DNA of 64,000 nt from Pseudolabrys sp. Root1462 (GTDB taxonomy: Bacteria > Pseudomonadota > Alphaproteobacteria > Rhizobiales > Xanthobacteraceae). The translations under genes and the position numbers were made by a program. Below are positions 10,778 through 19,208 of the stretch, one piece after another; position 1 is the stretch's first letter; each line of letters begins with the position of its first letter. The notes beneath the pieces are model-generated. The model did not search any database. It was not told the origin of the DNA and was given only the letters and a program-made list of their open reading frames with translations. The stretch spans positions 2,598,609-2,662,608 of the forward strand of contig NZ_LMFS01000001.1 of the NCBI RefSeq assembly GCF_001426945.1. Reading direction: 5' to 3'.

Positions 10778-12490
10778 ATGACGAACGTGCATCGCTTTGC
10801 TGGTTTTGAATTCGATGCTCAGCAGGCCGCCTTGCGCCGGCCTGGCGGAGAAATCGTCCGGCTGCGTCCCAAACCTCTCAATATGCTGCAGTTTCTGATC
10901 ACGAACGCGGGCCGCGTTGTGACCAAACAGGAGCTGATGGAAGCTGTCTGGCCGAACGTTCATGTTGGCGAGGACAGTCTTTTCCAATGTATCCGAGAGA
11001 TCAGGAGCGCGATCGGCGACGACCGTCGGCAACTGATCAAGGTCATATCCGGGCGCGGCTATCTGTTCGACGCCGACGCCGCCGGATCCGAGTCGGCCAC
11101 TGATTCCACACCGGCGTCAGCCGCCGCGCCATCCTCGGCGCCGTCCGTGCCGGCCGCAGCCGACCTGCCGCCCGCCGCCCTGATCGCGGAAAAGACGGCC
11201 GGATTCTTCCGCTTCGGGCCCCGCTCGATCGCCGTGGCGGCGAGCGTCGCCATCTGCGCCGTCGGTCTGGCGGTCGCGGCGCCCTACATCGGCCACCGCG
11301 TCTTCACTCAGCCGACTCCGGTTCTTGCGGTTACGCCGTTTGCCGACGCCAACGGCGATCCGAGGGTGGCGCTGATGGCCGCCAATGTCACCGACTCGTT
11401 GGTCGACGGCCTGTCGAGAATTCCAAATATCCGTGTCCTCGCCCCGGTCCGAAGCGCCGGTCCGACCGAGGTTTCGGCACGCACCGAAAAGGCCGACCTT
11501 ATCCTGCGCGGCGAACTGCAGCAGGTCGACAAGTCCTGGAACCTGCAGGCGCGCATTATCGATGCCGCCACCAATGAGGTGCGGTGGACCACATCGTTTG
11601 CGGTCGACGCCAGTGTCAGCCCGGCCTTGCAGCAGTCGCGTCTGACGGCCGGGGTCGGCTATCCCCTCGCCGTCCGCATCAGTTCGCTCATTCATTCCGA
11701 TTTCCGGCGCCGCAATGCCGATGTCGTCGTCGATCAGGCGCAGGCCTTCATCAACCGCACGTCTCGCGAGAAGTCCAAGACGGCGCAAGAGATGTTGGAA
11801 AAAGCGTTGGCCGCCGATCCGGATAATGTCGATCTGCAGGCGGCGCTGGCCGCGCAACTGCTGCGCGGCATCCAGACCGCCTGGTATCGAGACGCCGAGG
11901 CAGAAGCCGCCGAAAACCGCGCGCGCGGCCTGCTCGAAAGCGCGATCAAGCGTGAACCGAACTATATGCCGCTGCTCGAGGGTTATTGCCGTTTCCTCGC
12001 GGCGACCAACCATTTCGTCGACAGCCTGATCGCCTGTGCAAAGGCGCTGAACCAGGACCCGTGGGACGGCCTCGTACTCTTCCAGGTCGGCCTGTCGCAG
12101 ATGCAGCTTGGCCGTTTCGACGACGCCCTCGCCTCCTTCCAGCAGGCCGACAGTTTCGACACGCCGGAAGTCTCGCGCTGGACCTGGCTGCTCGGCGCCG
12201 GCTACGCCTATATCTTCCTCGATCGCAGTGAAGAAGCGCTGCCCTGGCTTGAGCGATCGCTGGCGGTGACACCGGGCACCGGTCGCACGCATTTCCTGCT
12301 GGCGGCCGCCTATCAGCGGCTCGGCCGCACCGACGACGCCAAGGCGGCTGTGGCGGCGGGCATGAAACTGCGGCCCGGCACGACGCTCGAAAACGTCGGC
12401 CTTCCGAAGAAGAATGCCAGCGAGATTTACCTGTCGCGCGCCAGAGAAGTGAACGCGCTGCTGGCCGCCGCGGGCATTCCCGAAAAGTAA
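10778..12490 (+). CDS. membrane-anchored winged-helix regulator with TolB-like and TPR domains
   Basis: The start is the ATG at 10778, 7 bases after AGGA; a TTG two codons earlier is too close to that site. The 570-residue product has an OmpR/PhoB-type DNA-binding winged helix (about residues 5-100, with LRPKPLNMLQFLITNAG and a C-terminal VISGRGYLF hairpin), and a linker rich in Ala, Ser and Pro. A single membrane segment follows (about 148-170), then a TolB/FlgO-like alpha/beta domain (about 180-290, opening VLAVTPFADANGDPRVALMA). The C-terminal half is helical and TPR-like. The layout is that of CadC-like one-component regulators, in which DNA binding is cytoplasmic and sensing is periplasmic. 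It is divergent from the giant adhesin, so control of that gene is a reasonable inference. The signal sensed is unknown. Confidence 0.85.
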   Translation: MTNVHRFAGFEFDAQQAALRRPGGEIVRLRPKPLNMLQFLITNAGRVVTKQELMEAVWPNVHVGEDSLFQCIREIRSAIGDDRRQLIKVISGRGYLFDADAAGSESATDSTPASAAAPSSAPSVPAAADLPPAALIAEKTAGFFRFGPRSIAVAASVAICAVGLAVAAPYIGHRVFTQPTPVLAVTPFADANGDPRVALMAANVTDSLVDGLSRIPNIRVLAPVRSAGPTEVSARTEKADLILRGELQQVDKSWNLQARIIDAATNEVRWTTSFAVDASVSPALQQSRLTAGVGYPLAVRISSLIHSDFRRRNADVVVDQAQAFINRTSREKSKTAQEMLEKALAADPDNVDLQAALAAQLLRGIQTAWYRDAEAEAAENRARGLLESAIKREPNYMPLLEGYCRFLAATNHFVDSLIACAKALNQDPWDGLVLFQVGLSQMQLGRFDDALASFQQADSFDTPEVSRWTWLLGAGYAYIFLDRSEEALPWLERSLAVTPGTGRTHFLLAAAYQRLGRTDDAKAAVAAGMKLRPGTTLENVGLPKKNASEIYLSRAREVNALLAAAGIPEK

Positions 12491-12504
12491 TCGACAGCGC
12501 TGCG

Positions 12505-12849
12505 CTACTGCGCGGGCTTTTGCTTGATCGTGCCGGTGACGTCGCCGGCGCCGCAATCCTTCGGCGCATCGCTGGCCTTGCATTGATCGGCCACGTTGCT
12601 CGCCGGTTCTGGGGTGTTCAGCAGGGCGTAGCCCTCAATCCGGCTGGCGCCGGCCGCGGCCATGATCTGATGCCGGCCGGCCAAGCGGCTTCGGCATTGA
12701 GCGTAGGTATCGGTGTTGCCGGCATCGGCGGAATAACGGCAGAGCGCGGCGTCGTCGCCAACAATCGATTCCGGGCTGGAACTGCAACCGGCCAAAACCA
12801 CCGCAATCCCGAGCGCCGCCGCCGTCCGAAATAACGCGGCATTATGCAT
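12505..12849 (-). CDS. small Cys-rich lipoprotein, function unknown
   Basis: The chosen ATG at 12849 gives a 114-residue protein with a textbook lipoprotein signal (MHNAALFRTAAALGIAVVLAGC): the lipobox is VLAGC and the lipidated residue is Cys22. A longer start at 12882 would add 11 residues before the signal and looks less likely. The mature part is short and hydrophilic and contains four further Cys (in ALCRY, AQCRS, DQCKA and KDCGA), enough for two disulfides. I do not recognise the family. It converges on the TPR regulator, whose stop is 14 bases away, and is divergent from the ABC-F gene. An envelope location is supported by the lipobox; the role is unknown. Confidence 0.75.
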   Translation of the reverse strand: MHNAALFRTAAALGIAVVLAGCSSSPESIVGDDAALCRYSADAGNTDTYAQCRSRLAGRHQIMAAAGASRIEGYALLNTPEPASNVADQCKASDAPKDCGAGDVTGTIKQKPAQ

Positions 12850-13026
12850 TAGTTGCCCCACCCACGCGCTCGACTTGAACATCGGCTCTTCAACCGGTCA
12901 AGGAACTCGGCCGATTTTCCCCCCGCAAATACTTGATTCAACGGGCTCCTCGCGTCCATTGCCCGCCTGTCCGCCATGGGTTAAGTGCGCTGCAGCAATC
13001 CTCCGACCTCTGGACTTTTCCGGCGC

Positions 13027-14664
13027 ATGATCCGTCTCGACAACGTCAGCAAACAAAACGGCCACCAGATCGTCTTCATCGAAGCCTCGGCCGCCCTGCA
13101 CCGGGGCGAAAAGGTCGGTCTCGTCGGGCCCAATGGCGCCGGCAAGACAACCTTGTTTCGTCTGATGACCGGTCAGGAGGAGCCTGACGAAGGTCAAGTG
13201 GCCGTCGATCGCGGTATCACCATTGGCTATTTCAGCCAGGACGTCGGCGAGATGGCCGGACGCAGCGCGGTGGCCGAAGTCATGGACGGCGTCGGCCCGG
13301 TCAGCGAAGTGGCGGCCGAGCTGAAAGAACTCGAAGCCGCCATGTCCAATCCGGATCTGGCCGACCCCGAACGCGCCGGCGAAATGGAAGCGATCATCGA
13401 GCGCTACGGCGAAGTGCAGCAGCGCTTCACGGAGCTCGACGGCTATGCGCTCGAAAGCCGCGCCCGGGAAGTGCTCGCCGGTCTCTCCTTCTCGCAAGAG
13501 ATGATGGACGGCGATGTCGGCAAACTGTCCGGCGGCTGGAAGATGCGTGTCGCACTCGCCCGCATTTTGTTGATGCGGCCCGATGCCATGCTGCTCGACG
13601 AGCCGTCGAACCATCTCGACATTGAAAGCCTGATCTGGCTCGAGCAATTTCTCAAAGGCTACGACGGCATGCTGATGATGACGTCGCATGACCGCGAGTT
13701 CATGAACCGTATTGTCGACAAGATCGTCGAGATCGACGGCGGTTCATTGACGTCGTATTCCGGAAACTATGAGTTCTACGCGCAGCAGCGCGCGCTGAAC
13801 GAACAGCAGCAGCAGGCGCAGTTCGAGCGGCAGCAGGCGATGCTGGCGAAGGAACTGAAGTTCATCGAGCGCTTCAAGGCGCGCGCCTCCCATGCGGCGC
13901 AGGTGCAGAGCCGCGTCAAGAAGCTCGACAAGATCGAGCGCGTCGAGCCGCCCAAGCGGCGCCAGACCATTGCCTTCGACTTCCCGCAAGCGCCGCGCTC
14001 CGGCGAGGACGTCGTCAACCTGAAGAACGTCAGCAAGGCTTACGGCAGCCGCACCATCTACGACGATCTCGATTTCTCCATCCGCCGGATGGAGCGCTGG
14101 TGCGTCATGGGCATCAACGGCGCCGGCAAATCGACGTTGCTGAAGCTGATCGCCGGTGCGACCGAGCCCGACAGCGGGTCGGTTGCCGTCGGCGGCAGCG
14201 TCAAGATGGGCTATTTCGCGCAGCACGCCATGGACCTGCTCGATGGCGAGCGCACCGTCTTTCAGTCGTTGCAGGACGAATTCCCGCAGGCGAGCATCGG
14301 CTCGCTGCGCTCGCTCGCCGGCTGCTTCGGCTTTTCCGGCGACGATGTCGAAAAGAAATGCCGCGTATTGTCGGGCGGCGAAAAGGCCCGACTGGTCATG
14401 GCCAAGATGCTGTACGACCCGCCGAATTTCCTGGTGCTCGACGAGCCGACCAACCATCTCGACATGGCGACCAAGGAAATGCTGATCGGCGCGCTGTCGA
14501 AGTTCGAGGGCACCATGCTGTTCGTGTCGCACGACCGGCACTTCCTCGCCGCGCTGTCGAACCGCGTGCTCGAATTGACGCCGGACGGCCTGCACAAATA
14601 CGGCGGCGGCTACACCGAATATGTCGCGCGCACCGGCTACGAAGCGCCTGGTCTACAAGGGTAG
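13027..14664 (+). CDS. ABC-F family ATPase (ribosome-associated, Uup/EttA/YbiT-like)
   Basis: The 545-residue protein has two ABC cassettes and no membrane segment, which is the ABC-F architecture. Cassette 1 has Walker A GPNGAGKTT (residues 34-42), signature LSGGWKMR and Walker B MLLDEPSNHLD. Cassette 2 has GINGAGKST, signature LSGGEKAR and Walker B FLVLDEPTNHLD. Between them is a charged Gln/Glu/Lys-rich linker (about 265-310) like the P-site tRNA-interaction motif of translational ABC-F proteins. The start is the ATG at 13027, which opens directly on the first strand (MIRLDNVSK); an earlier in-frame ATG at 12985 would add a non-conserved leader. Family members act on ribosomes in translation or antibiotic protection, and which applies here cannot be told. 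It is apparently monocistronic. Confidence 0.92.
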   Translation: MIRLDNVSKQNGHQIVFIEASAALHRGEKVGLVGPNGAGKTTLFRLMTGQEEPDEGQVAVDRGITIGYFSQDVGEMAGRSAVAEVMDGVGPVSEVAAELKELEAAMSNPDLADPERAGEMEAIIERYGEVQQRFTELDGYALESRAREVLAGLSFSQEMMDGDVGKLSGGWKMRVALARILLMRPDAMLLDEPSNHLDIESLIWLEQFLKGYDGMLMMTSHDREFMNRIVDKIVEIDGGSLTSYSGNYEFYAQQRALNEQQQQAQFERQQAMLAKELKFIERFKARASHAAQVQSRVKKLDKIERVEPPKRRQTIAFDFPQAPRSGEDVVNLKNVSKAYGSRTIYDDLDFSIRRMERWCVMGINGAGKSTLLKLIAGATEPDSGSVAVGGSVKMGYFAQHAMDLLDGERTVFQSLQDEFPQASIGSLRSLAGCFGFSGDDVEKKCRVLSGGEKARLVMAKMLYDPPNFLVLDEPTNHLDMATKEMLIGALSKFEGTMLFVSHDRHFLAALSNRVLELTPDGLHKYGGGYTEYVARTGYEAPGLQG

Positions 14665-14669
14665 GTAGA

Positions 14670-14769
14670 CCTCATGGTGAGGCGCATGCCAAAGGCATGC
14701 GTCTCGAACCATGAGGCCCGGGCCGCCTATCCTTCGAGACGCGGGCTACGCCCGCTCCTCAGCATGAGG
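14670..14769. repeat. palindromic intergenic element (Rhizobiales-type CCTCATGG...CCATGAGG repeat)
   Basis: Two hairpin modules lie back to back between the ABC-F and SDR genes. In module 1, outer arms CCTCATGGT (14670-14678) and ACCATGAGG (14708-14716) enclose a perfect inner stem CGCATGCC/GGCATGCG (14683-14690 and 14694-14701, AAA loop). In module 2, CCTTCGAGACGCGGGCTACG carries a GCGGGC/GCCCGC stem (14741-14746 and 14750-14755) and ends in CCTCAGCATGAGG (14757-14769). The shared words CGAGAC/GTCTCG and CATGAGG match a repeated intergenic element I know from Bradyrhizobium and relatives. It sits between convergent genes and may also help end transcription. Confidence 0.7.
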
Positions 14770-14784
14770 CGGGGTTGGAAATCG

Positions 14785-15528
14785 TCAGAAAGCGTGACCC
14801 GCCGATCTTGTCGAGCGCATCACGATTTCGCCGATCTCGACATCATCCGGCTGCCCGATCGCGTAGAGCACCGCCTTGGCGACGGCTTCCGGCGTCATCG
14901 ACGCCTGGCGCAAAGCGACGATCGTGTCGGCCGAGGCCTTGTCGGTGATGTCGTGGCCGAGTTCGGTCGTCGTGACGCCGGGAGACAGGACGGTGACGCG
15001 GATCTTGTCCATCTCCTGACGCAGACCTTCACTGATGGCCCAGACCGCGTACTTCGTCGCGCAATAGACACCGAAGCTCGGGCCGACCGCATGCGCACCG
15101 GTCGAAGCCGTGTTGATGATATGGCCACTGCCCTGAGCCTCCATGAGCGGCAGCGCCGCGGCGATGCCATGCAGTACGCCCTTGACGTTGACGTCGATCA
15201 TGCTGTGCCATTCGTCGAGCTTGTAGGCATTGGTCGGCGACACTGGCATCAGACCGGCATTGTTGAACATGACGTCGACGCGGCCGAAGGCCTTCACCGC
15301 GAAATCGACCAGTGACTTGACGCTCACCGCATCGCTGACATCGACGGCCCTGTAGGCGGCTTTGCCGCCATTCTTTTCAATCTCGGCGACGAGTGCGGCG
15401 AGCCGGTCGGTGCGGCGGGCGCCGACGACGACATTGGCGCCCTTCCCGGCGAGAAGGCGGGCGGTCGCCTCGCCAATGCCGCTGGAGGCGCCGGTGATCA
15501 CGATAGTCTTGGCTGAAAGGTCGGTCAT
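14785..15528 (-). CDS. SDR family NAD(P)-dependent oxidoreductase
   Basis: The 247-residue length is standard for a classical short-chain dehydrogenase/reductase. The N-terminal cofactor motif is TGASSGIG (about residues 13-20), followed by NNAG, a catalytic Ser in the INTASTGA segment and the YxxxK pair in YCATK. RTDR after the second strand favours NADP(H). The AraC-family regulator starts 167 bases away on the other strand, and this divergent arrangement suggests that the regulator controls this gene. The substrate is unknown: family members of this kind reduce aldehydes, ketones or quinones. The start ATG at 15528 is preceded by AAGGAGCAAGACC, a good ribosome site. Confidence 0.9.
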   Translation of the reverse strand: MTDLSAKTIVITGASSGIGEATARLLAGKGANVVVGARRTDRLAALVAEIEKNGGKAAYRAVDVSDAVSVKSLVDFAVKAFGRVDVMFNNAGLMPVSPTNAYKLDEWHSMIDVNVKGVLHGIAAALPLMEAQGSGHIINTASTGAHAVGPSFGVYCATKYAVWAISEGLRQEMDKIRVTVLSPGVTTTELGHDITDKASADTIVALRQASMTPEAVAKAVLYAIGQPDDVEIGEIVMRSTRSAGHAF

Positions 15529-15695
15529 GGTCTTGCTCCTTGTGTTGTTCGGTGAGCAGAACCTAGGTCCCGGACCCCGGACCCGACATGCCGGCCCCTC
15601 CAGACTTATTGCCTAATTCTCCAAATTTTGTCGGCAGGCGGTTTTCAGGACCGTCCCGAAGGGCTATAAAGGTATCGGAAAAAAGGACATTTCCG

Positions 15696-16565
15696 ATGCA
15701 GGCCTTGGCCTCTCTGGTCGACAAATACTCCAACGGCGACGGCATGCACCCCACGGCCATTCCCGGCATGGAATGCATCCGACTGTCCGAGGCTGCCGTG
15801 CAGACGCCCTGGGTCTACCAGCCGTCGCTCTGCCTCATCGTGCAGGGCGAAAAGCGGGTTTCGCTCAACAACGAGAATTTCGTTTACGCACCGTCGCAAT
15901 ATCTGGCGATCACCGTCGATCTGCCGGCCGTCGGCACCATCACGCAGGCGAGCCGCGAGGCGCCGTATCTCTGTCTGAAGATCGACATCGATGTCGGAGT
16001 CGTCAGCGAACTGATCGCGCGGCGCGGCCTGCCGGCCAAGGCCGCGGACACGGAGCGCGGCCTGTTCGTCGGCACCGCCGATCCGGCGCTGGTCGATGCC
16101 ATGACCCGGCTCGCCGGCCTGCTCGATACTCCGGATGACATCGACTATCTCGCGCCTCTCGCGGTCCGCGAAGTACACTACCGGCTTCTGCAGGGCGAAC
16201 ATGCTCAGCGCATCGTTCAGCTCGCGCTCGACGGCAGCAACACGCAGCGCATCGCGCTGGCTACCCGGCTGATCCGCGAGAAGTTCAACGAACCGCTGGT
16301 GATCGAGGACTTGGCACGCGCAGTGTCCATGAGCCCGTCGTCCTTCCATGCGCATTTCAAGCAGGTGACAGCGATGAGCCCGCTGCAATATCAGAAGCGT
16401 CTGCGCCTCATCGAAGCGCGGCAGCGGCTGATCGCCGGTACCGTGAACGCGAGCAACGCCGCCTACAGCGTCGGCTATGAAAGCGTCTCGCAGTTCAGCC
16501 GTGAATATACGCGTGCTTTCGGTGCGCCGCCGGCGACCGATATCGAACGCTTGCGCGCTGCCTAG
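15696..16565 (+). CDS. AraC family transcriptional regulator (AraC_N type)
   Basis: The start is the ATG at 15696, 8 bases after AAAGGA. The product has 289 residues. The N-terminal half (about 15-165) is an AraC_N-type effector domain (SLCLIVQGEKRV, YAPSQYLAITVDLP). The C-terminal half (about 185-285) is the double helix-turn-helix AraC DNA-binding domain, with VSMSPSSFHAHFKQVTAMSP as first helix-turn-helix and AAYSVGYESVSQFSREYTRA as second. It is divergent from the SDR gene and probably regulates it, in the manner of YqhC and its adjacent reductase. Its stop shares the CTAG at 16562-16565 with the stop of the convergent LysR gene. Confidence 0.92.
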   Translation: MQALASLVDKYSNGDGMHPTAIPGMECIRLSEAAVQTPWVYQPSLCLIVQGEKRVSLNNENFVYAPSQYLAITVDLPAVGTITQASREAPYLCLKIDIDVGVVSELIARRGLPAKAADTERGLFVGTADPALVDAMTRLAGLLDTPDDIDYLAPLAVREVHYRLLQGEHAQRIVQLALDGSNTQRIALATRLIREKFNEPLVIEDLARAVSMSPSSFHAHFKQVTAMSPLQYQKRLRLIEARQRLIAGTVNASNAAYSVGYESVSQFSREYTRAFGAPPATDIERLRAA

Positions 16566-17446
16566 CGCATCCGCTCGACCAGAAAGTCTATGAACAGCCT
16601 GACCTTCACCGACAGGTGACGGGTCGGTGGGTAGATGGCGTAAAGCGTGAGCTGCGGCGGCTTGTAGTCGTCAAGCGCGGTGACGAGCGCGCCGCTCTTC
16701 AATTCCTTCTCGGCGAGAAACACCGGCAGAACGGCAATGCCCCTGCCCTTGACCGCGGCATCGCGCAGCACCTCTGCGTTGTTGGCGCAGAGCGACCACC
16801 TCGGCGCGACCCAGTAATCCTGGCCGTCGGGGCCCGTCAGCTTCCACTGATTGCCGGTCGAGAGAAAGCCGTAGGTGAGACATTCGTGCTGGCGCAGATC
16901 GGCAGGCACTTCCGGCTTGCCGTGCTTCCTGAAATAGCCGGGTGAGGCGCAGACCACGCGATCGATATCGCTGAGCTTGCGCGCGATCAGGCTCGACGGT
17001 TCGAGTTCGGCAATGCGCAACGTGACGTCGAGCCCCTCTTGCACCGGGTCGAGCTGTTCGTCCGAGAGCACGAGCTGGATCTGCAGATCGGGGTACCGCT
17101 CCATGAAATCGGCCAGGACCGGCCCGAGCTTGATGGTACCGAACGACATCGGTGCGTTGACACGTAGTAGACCTCGCGGCGTCGATTGCGCTTGCGACGC
17201 CGCCTGGTCGGCGGCGTCGAGGTCGGCGAGCACGCTGAGCGCGCGCTCGTAATAAGCCTGGCCGGTCTCGGTCGGTGAAGCCTGCCGCGTGGTGCGGTTG
17301 AGGAGTTGCACGCCAAGCTCACGCTCGAGGTCGCCGACATATTTGCTGACTGCCGAACGCGACAGGCGCAGCTTGCGGCCGGCCTCGGCGAAGGAGCCCA
17401 GATCGACGACGTTCACGAAGGCCCGGAGGCTGGCGAGCTTGTCCAT
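16562..17446 (-). CDS. LysR family transcriptional regulator
   Basis: The 294-residue protein opens with a LysR winged helix-turn-helix (MDKLASLRAFVNVVDLGSFA; helix SRSAVSKYVGDLERELGVQL). A periplasmic-binding-protein-like effector domain follows from about residue 90. It belongs to the common CrgA/DsdC-like proteobacterial group. It is divergent from the VOC dioxygenase and esterase pair, with a strong LysR-type box (ATTGTC-N11-GACAAT) in between. Its role is therefore probably to sense an aromatic or quinone-like electrophile and control those two genes, which is inference. The stop overlaps that of the AraC gene by 4 bases. Confidence 0.92.
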   Translation of the reverse strand: MDKLASLRAFVNVVDLGSFAEAGRKLRLSRSAVSKYVGDLERELGVQLLNRTTRQASPTETGQAYYERALSVLADLDAADQAASQAQSTPRGLLRVNAPMSFGTIKLGPVLADFMERYPDLQIQLVLSDEQLDPVQEGLDVTLRIAELEPSSLIARKLSDIDRVVCASPGYFRKHGKPEVPADLRQHECLTYGFLSTGNQWKLTGPDGQDYWVAPRWSLCANNAEVLRDAAVKGRGIAVLPVFLAEKELKSGALVTALDDYKPPQLTLYAIYPPTRHLSVKVRLFIDFLVERMR

Positions 17447-17461
17447 GGCGGCAGAATCCCG

Positions 17462-17508
17462 ATTGTCGCCAATTCATAGACAATGATGCCACAAAATACC
17501 AGATTGTC
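17462..17508. promoter_or_regulatory. LysR-type operator upstream of the VOC dioxygenase
   Basis: ATTGTC (17462-17467) and GACAAT (17479-17484) form a perfect 6-base inverted repeat with an 11-base spacer, matching the T-N11-A rule for LysR-type sites. A third half-site, ATTGTC, recurs at 17503-17508, 41 bases from the first. This recognition-plus-activation layout is typical of LysR promoters. It lies in the 138-base gap between the two divergent genes. Confidence 0.7.
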
Positions 17509-17584
17509 GTTTCAGCGCGGACGGCCCAAATTACCGGCACGAGATCAGTCAGGGGCCGATGAGCCCCGCAGCAGGGAGCACATC

Positions 17585-18523
17585 ATGTCCGGCATCCACC
17601 ATGTCACGGCTATTGCGGGTAAGGCCCGGCGCAATTTCGACTTTTACACCCGCACGCTCGGCCTGCGCTTCGTCAAGCGCACGGTCAATTTCGACGATCC
17701 GGGCACCTATCACTTCTATTACGGCGACGAGGCCGGCCGGCCCGGCACCATTCTCACCTTCTTCCCCTGGGAGCATGCGGCACCGGGCCGTGGCGGCGTC
17801 GGCCAGACGCACCAGACCGCGTTCCGCGTGCCGGTGTCCTCGCTCGGCTGGTGGACCCACCGCCTGACCGAAAAGGGCGTCGCCTATGAGCCGCTGGAAA
17901 AGCGCTTCGGCGAATCCGTTCTCGCCTTCACCGATCCGGACGGCATGAGCCTCTCGCTCGTCGGCATTCCCGGCGCGGAGAATGAGGCCGGCTGGAGCAA
18001 TGGCGACGTGCCGGTCGAACACGCCATCCGCGGCTTCCACGGCGTCACGCTTCTGCTCGACAGCGCGGCAAAGACCGGCGCGATCCTGACCGACGTGCTC
18101 GGTTACAAGGAAGCCGCGCGCGAGGGGTCGATCATCCGCTACCAGGCAACCGCGACGCCGGGGGGCTATGTCGATATCTACGAGGCCAAGGGCTTCATGA
18201 CCGGACGTCAGGGTCGCGGCTCGGTACATCACATCGCCTTCCGCGCCACCACGGACGTCGAACAGGCGGCGATGGCGAAGAAGCTGATTGAGAAGCACGG
18301 CATGCGGCCGACCGAGCAACTCGACCGCAACTACTTCCGCTCGATCTATTTCCGTGAACCGGGCGGCGTGCTGTTCGAGATCGCGACCGATCAACCCGGC
18401 TTCGCCGTCGATGAGCCGGTGGAATCGCTCGGGCGCGAATTGAAGTTACCCGCCTTCCTCGAAGGCCATCGCGCCGAAATCGTGAAGGTGCTGCCGGTGC
18501 TTGACGAGGAGACCGTGTCGTGA
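17585..18523 (+). CDS. ring-cleaving VOC dioxygenase (MhqE/MhqO-like)
   Basis: The start is the ATG at 17585, 6 bases after AGGGAG; 312 residues. Two vicinal-oxygen-chelate modules are visible. The first is about 4-140, beginning SGIHHVTAIAGKARRN; the second is about 150-290, with FHGVTLLLDSA, SVHHIAFRA and GGVLFEIATD. The His of IHHV, the His of HHIAF and the Glu of LFEIATD are the likely metal ligands. The family includes hydroquinone-cleaving MhqE/MhqO and PcpA-like enzymes. The downstream hydrolase overlaps its stop by four bases, matching the mhqED pairing of a ring-cleaving dioxygenase with a carboxylesterase. Detoxification of quinones or hydroquinones is inferred from that pairing. 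Confidence 0.85.
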   Translation: MSGIHHVTAIAGKARRNFDFYTRTLGLRFVKRTVNFDDPGTYHFYYGDEAGRPGTILTFFPWEHAAPGRGGVGQTHQTAFRVPVSSLGWWTHRLTEKGVAYEPLEKRFGESVLAFTDPDGMSLSLVGIPGAENEAGWSNGDVPVEHAIRGFHGVTLLLDSAAKTGAILTDVLGYKEAAREGSIIRYQATATPGGYVDIYEAKGFMTGRQGRGSVHHIAFRATTDVEQAAMAKKLIEKHGMRPTEQLDRNYFRSIYFREPGGVLFEIATDQPGFAVDEPVESLGRELKLPAFLEGHRAEIVKVLPVLDEETVS

Positions 18524-19161
18524 CCGACTTTGTCTATCGATTTGAAAAGGGATCGGCGACGGAGGCGCCGCCGATCCTCCTGCTCCATGGCACCGGCGGC
18601 GACGAGAACGATCTGATTGACCTCGGCCGCGTCGTCGCACCGGGCTCGGCGTTGCTGTCGCCAAGAGGGCAGGTACAGGAACACGGTATGCCGCGCTTCT
18701 TCCGCCGTCTCGGCGAAGGCGTGTTCGACGAGGCCGACGTAAGGCGGCGTGCCGACGAGCTCGCCGGCTTCGTGACCGCCGCTCGGCAGCGCTATGGCAT
18801 CGAAGCGCCAATTGCTCTCGGCTTTTCCAACGGCGCCAACATCGCCGCGGCGATGTTGCTGCTACATCCGAGGCTTCTGTCCGGCGCCGTCTTGCTGCGC
18901 GCAATGGTGCCGTTGGCCGAACCGCCGGCGGCATCGATCCCGGGCACGGAAGTGCTGATCGCGTCCGGCGCGCAGGATCCGATCGCGCCGCCATCTAATG
19001 CGGCGCAACTCGCGTCGCAACTGCGCGAGCGCGGCGCTAGTGTCGATCACCGCATCGTGCCGGCCGGTCACGGCCTGACACAGGCGGACGTCAATCTGGC
19101 GGCCGCTTTCATCAGAAACGCCGCGAAGCGGACAGTGCCTGCTGTTGCCACTCAGCTTTAG
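18520..19161 (+). CDS. alpha/beta hydrolase, phospholipase/carboxylesterase family (MhqD-like)
   Basis: A GTG start at 18520 overlaps the preceding stop (GTGA), which indicates translational coupling; 213 residues. The alpha/beta-hydrolase features are the oxyanion-hole region LLLHGTGGDEND, the nucleophile elbow GFSNGA with Ser103, the acid in ASGAQDPIAP and the His in VPAGHGL. The length fits small carboxylesterases of the YpfH/MhqD group. Pairing with the ring-cleaving dioxygenase suggests that it acts on the ring-cleavage product or a related ester. A convergent hairpin follows the stop. Confidence 0.88.
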   Translation: MTDFVYRFEKGSATEAPPILLLHGTGGDENDLIDLGRVVAPGSALLSPRGQVQEHGMPRFFRRLGEGVFDEADVRRRADELAGFVTAARQRYGIEAPIALGFSNGANIAAAMLLLHPRLLSGAVLLRAMVPLAEPPAASIPGTEVLIASGAQDPIAPPSNAAQLASQLRERGASVDHRIVPAGHGLTQADVNLAAAFIRNAAKRTVPAVATQL

Positions 19162-19168
19162 CGAAACT

Positions 19169-19203
19169 GCCGGGCGATGCCGGAGCATCCAGCACCGCCC
19201 GGC
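19169..19203. terminator. bidirectional hairpin between convergent genes
   Basis: GCCGGGCG (19169-19176) pairs perfectly with CGCCCGGC (19196-19203), and TGC/GCA pairs further inside. It sits in the 47-base gap between two genes that end toward each other. No clear T-run follows on either strand, so termination is probable rather than certain. Confidence 0.5.
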
Positions 19204-19208
19204 GGAGA

